Source: Planctomycetaceae bacterium
GTDB lineage: Bacteria; Planctomycetota; Planctomycetia; Planctomycetales; Planctomycetaceae
Length of the DNA stretch: 64,000 nt
Direction of reading: 5' to 3'
NCBI GenBank assembly: GCA_018699955.1
Contig: JABISG010000034.1
Coordinates: forward strand, 58,757-122,756
Positions 62,898-64,000 of the stretch are shown piece by piece. Within the stretch, counting starts at the first letter, position 1. Each line of letters opens with the position of its first letter. The notes beneath the pieces are model-generated. The model searched no databases. It worked only from the letters and a program-made list of their open reading frames with translations, and was not told the origin of the DNA. The position numbers were made by a program, and so were the translations under genes.

Positions 62898-63323
62898 ATG
62901 GATTGCATCAACTTGCAAGAACAATTCGGTACGCGCTACCGCATCACGTTCGACCCTGCCTACAACCCGAAGCACGTCCCGCGCGACAAGCTCAACCCGT
63001 GCATGATGCAGATGCCCTGCGAGCGCGGCACCGTCTACCCACACGGTGGCGACTTGCTGGCGGTGGAAGTGGAAGGCAGGCGGGTAACCGCGAACCGGCT
63101 GCGTCATCTCGACTGCACCACGACATACCAAGAGGGCGACAGCTTTCTGACGGTGACGTTCCATGCGGCTGACTTCGATGAAGTCGCGGCAATCGTGAAG
63201 CCAAGACGACGACGGCAGGTTTCGGATGCGGAACGGCAACGATTGGCATCGATTGGCTTCCAGCACACAGCACAGCCAGCGCCAGTATCTGGGCCTGTAA
63301 GGCATTTGGAGGCATCGGCGTGA
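62898..63323 (+). CDS. Uncharacterised protein, probable mobile-element cargo
   Basis: A 141-residue protein from ATG 62898. MDCINLQEQFGTRYRITFD and CERGTVYPHGGDLLAVEVEG give a pattern I recall from planctomycete proteins near integrases; the family is unknown. No membrane segment, signal peptide or known motif. A longer frame begins at 62691 but runs through the tRNA fragment and is not credible. Confidence 0.7.
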   Translation: MDCINLQEQFGTRYRITFDPAYNPKHVPRDKLNPCMMQMPCERGTVYPHGGDLLAVEVEGRRVTANRLRHLDCTTTYQEGDSFLTVTFHAADFDEVAAIVKPRRRRQVSDAERQRLASIGFQHTAQPAPVSGPVRHLEASA

Positions 63324-63544
63324 GTGTTCGGTCGTCCGAGACGGCTGGCCAGCCGGGGCGCGTCGGTTGGCTCTCTGGACCGTCCAGGGCAACCCGCGTC
63401 CGTGGCGACAAATGGCTTCCGCGCGAGGTCACCGGAAAACGAACCGCTTCCCGTGCCGTGCGGACTGGTCCCATACGAACACCCCCTTGCTCCGAGACAC
63501 GAATCTCACTTGCTGTTGTGGGTCCATGAATGTGGAGGTAGGCC

Positions 63545-64000
63545 ATGAGACCAAAGGGAAGCAGGAACACGCTGGTAAAGATCGATTACGACATCATTGG
63601 CCGCTTGGCTGGGATTTCTGGAGGCACCGCCAAGGCGTATGCCCAACGCGGCGAATACGATTCGCGCGACTTGAGTTCTCTGTTGTCGTGGGTGAACTCG
63701 CGTCGGCAGCAACAAGGGGAACCACTCATCGGGATGCCTGCCGACAACGCTTCCGAGGCCGAGGCACATTTCGACGAAGGCGACTCCGAGGCAGTCACCA
63801 GCACGCCCGCACCGGTTCAAACGGGACTGCTGATCTACGACCCAATGACGGGCGATTACGTGAGCGTCCGGCCTGCTCATGAGTGGGAGAACGGAATTTG
63901 CCTAGCGTTGATGGCGGGCCACAACACGGCGGCGACGGCGGCGGTCACGTTTGTTGGCGGCTTTCGCTCGCGATTCTTCGAGGCGGTGAGTCAAGACGGA
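63545..64000 (+). CDS. Uncharacterised protein with N-terminal HTH-like segment (truncated at window edge)
   Basis: The frame is open from ATG 63545 to the window end (152 residues so far). KIDYDIIGRLAGISGGTAKA with YAQRGEYDSRDLSSLLSW looks like a MerR- or excisionase-type helix-turn-helix. The middle is acidic and Ala-rich. A good fit to a regulator of the integrated element is speculative. The preceding 63324-63544 gap holds nothing coding. Confidence 0.6.
   Translation, partial: MRPKGSRNTLVKIDYDIIGRLAGISGGTAKAYAQRGEYDSRDLSSLLSWVNSRRQQQGEPLIGMPADNASEAEAHFDEGDSEAVTSTPAPVQTGLLIYDPMTGDYVSVRPAHEWENGICLALMAGHNTAATAAVTFVGGFRSRFFEAVSQDG

Noticed and set aside
1..64000. CRISPR arrays or rRNA operons
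   Set aside because: No regularly spaced direct repeats with unique spacers and no rRNA-like sequence were noticed; the 12-bp repeats at 62618 are too short and contiguous.

Overview
The window reads as a chromosomal segment of a planctomycete (phylum Planctomycetota). The main indicators are two cassettes pairing a DUF1549/DUF1553 'PSD1' protein carrying a cytochrome-c-type CxxCH motif with a Tat-exported DUF1501 protein, a secreted sulfatase, a redoxin/monooxygenase fusion, planctomycete-style lipoproteins, and many GC-rich palindromic repeats between genes. Genus and species cannot be fixed from the sequence alone. No rRNA gene, complete tRNA gene or CRISPR array was seen.

Positions 1-8000 hold envelope and secreted proteins: an edge-truncated lipoprotein, a small conserved protein, a sulfatase, a thioredoxin-fold/haem/copper-oxygenase-like/EF-hand fusion, a secreted esterase, and two divergent lipoproteins. 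Positions 8000-15330 are a minus-strand housekeeping block (hisA, hisH, prepilin peptidase, aroK, a fused aroDE, mutL). Positions 15584-19426 carry a CPBP membrane protease, tyrS, a GxxExxY nuclease-fold gene bounded by long inverted repeats, and a Gfo/Idh/MocA oxidoreductase. Positions 19530-29207 hold a PadR/membrane-protein pair, a lipid-A-type acyltransferase, a Rieske ferredoxin, lptB, two unusual signal peptidases I, and lepA. These fit a Gram-negative-type envelope with LPS export.

Positions 29683-44787 hold a PP2C-type regulator, a TPR lipoprotein, a zinc-ribbon membrane protein, a sialidase-like protein, three peptidases in a row (M1, S9/DPP-IV, M24), a second PadR/membrane-protein pair, and a PQQ-type beta-propeller protein. 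Positions 45202-59068 are a co-directional, export-rich cluster: a Tat protein, PSD1, two DUF1501 proteins, an M14-like peptidase, a metallophosphoesterase, a second PSD1 and a third DUF1501 protein. The first PSD1 gene has a strong extended -10 promoter and a leader that can fold into a three-way junction.

From 59147 on, the sequence looks like a recombination hot spot. It has remnants of a DUF1585-type gene and of a Clp-type AAA+ ATPase, two convergent tyrosine recombinases with a small HTH gene between them, three tandem 12-bp repeats, and the 3' 42 nt of a tRNA-Pro(GGG), which is the expected footprint of site-specific integration. Beyond it lie two uncharacterised genes, the last cut by the window edge.

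The most unusual items are the GxxExxY inverted-repeat element (with an ORF-less relative at 13237-13384), the paired signal peptidases with large insert domains, the structured leader at 46676-46746, and the tRNA-Pro attachment-site arrangement.
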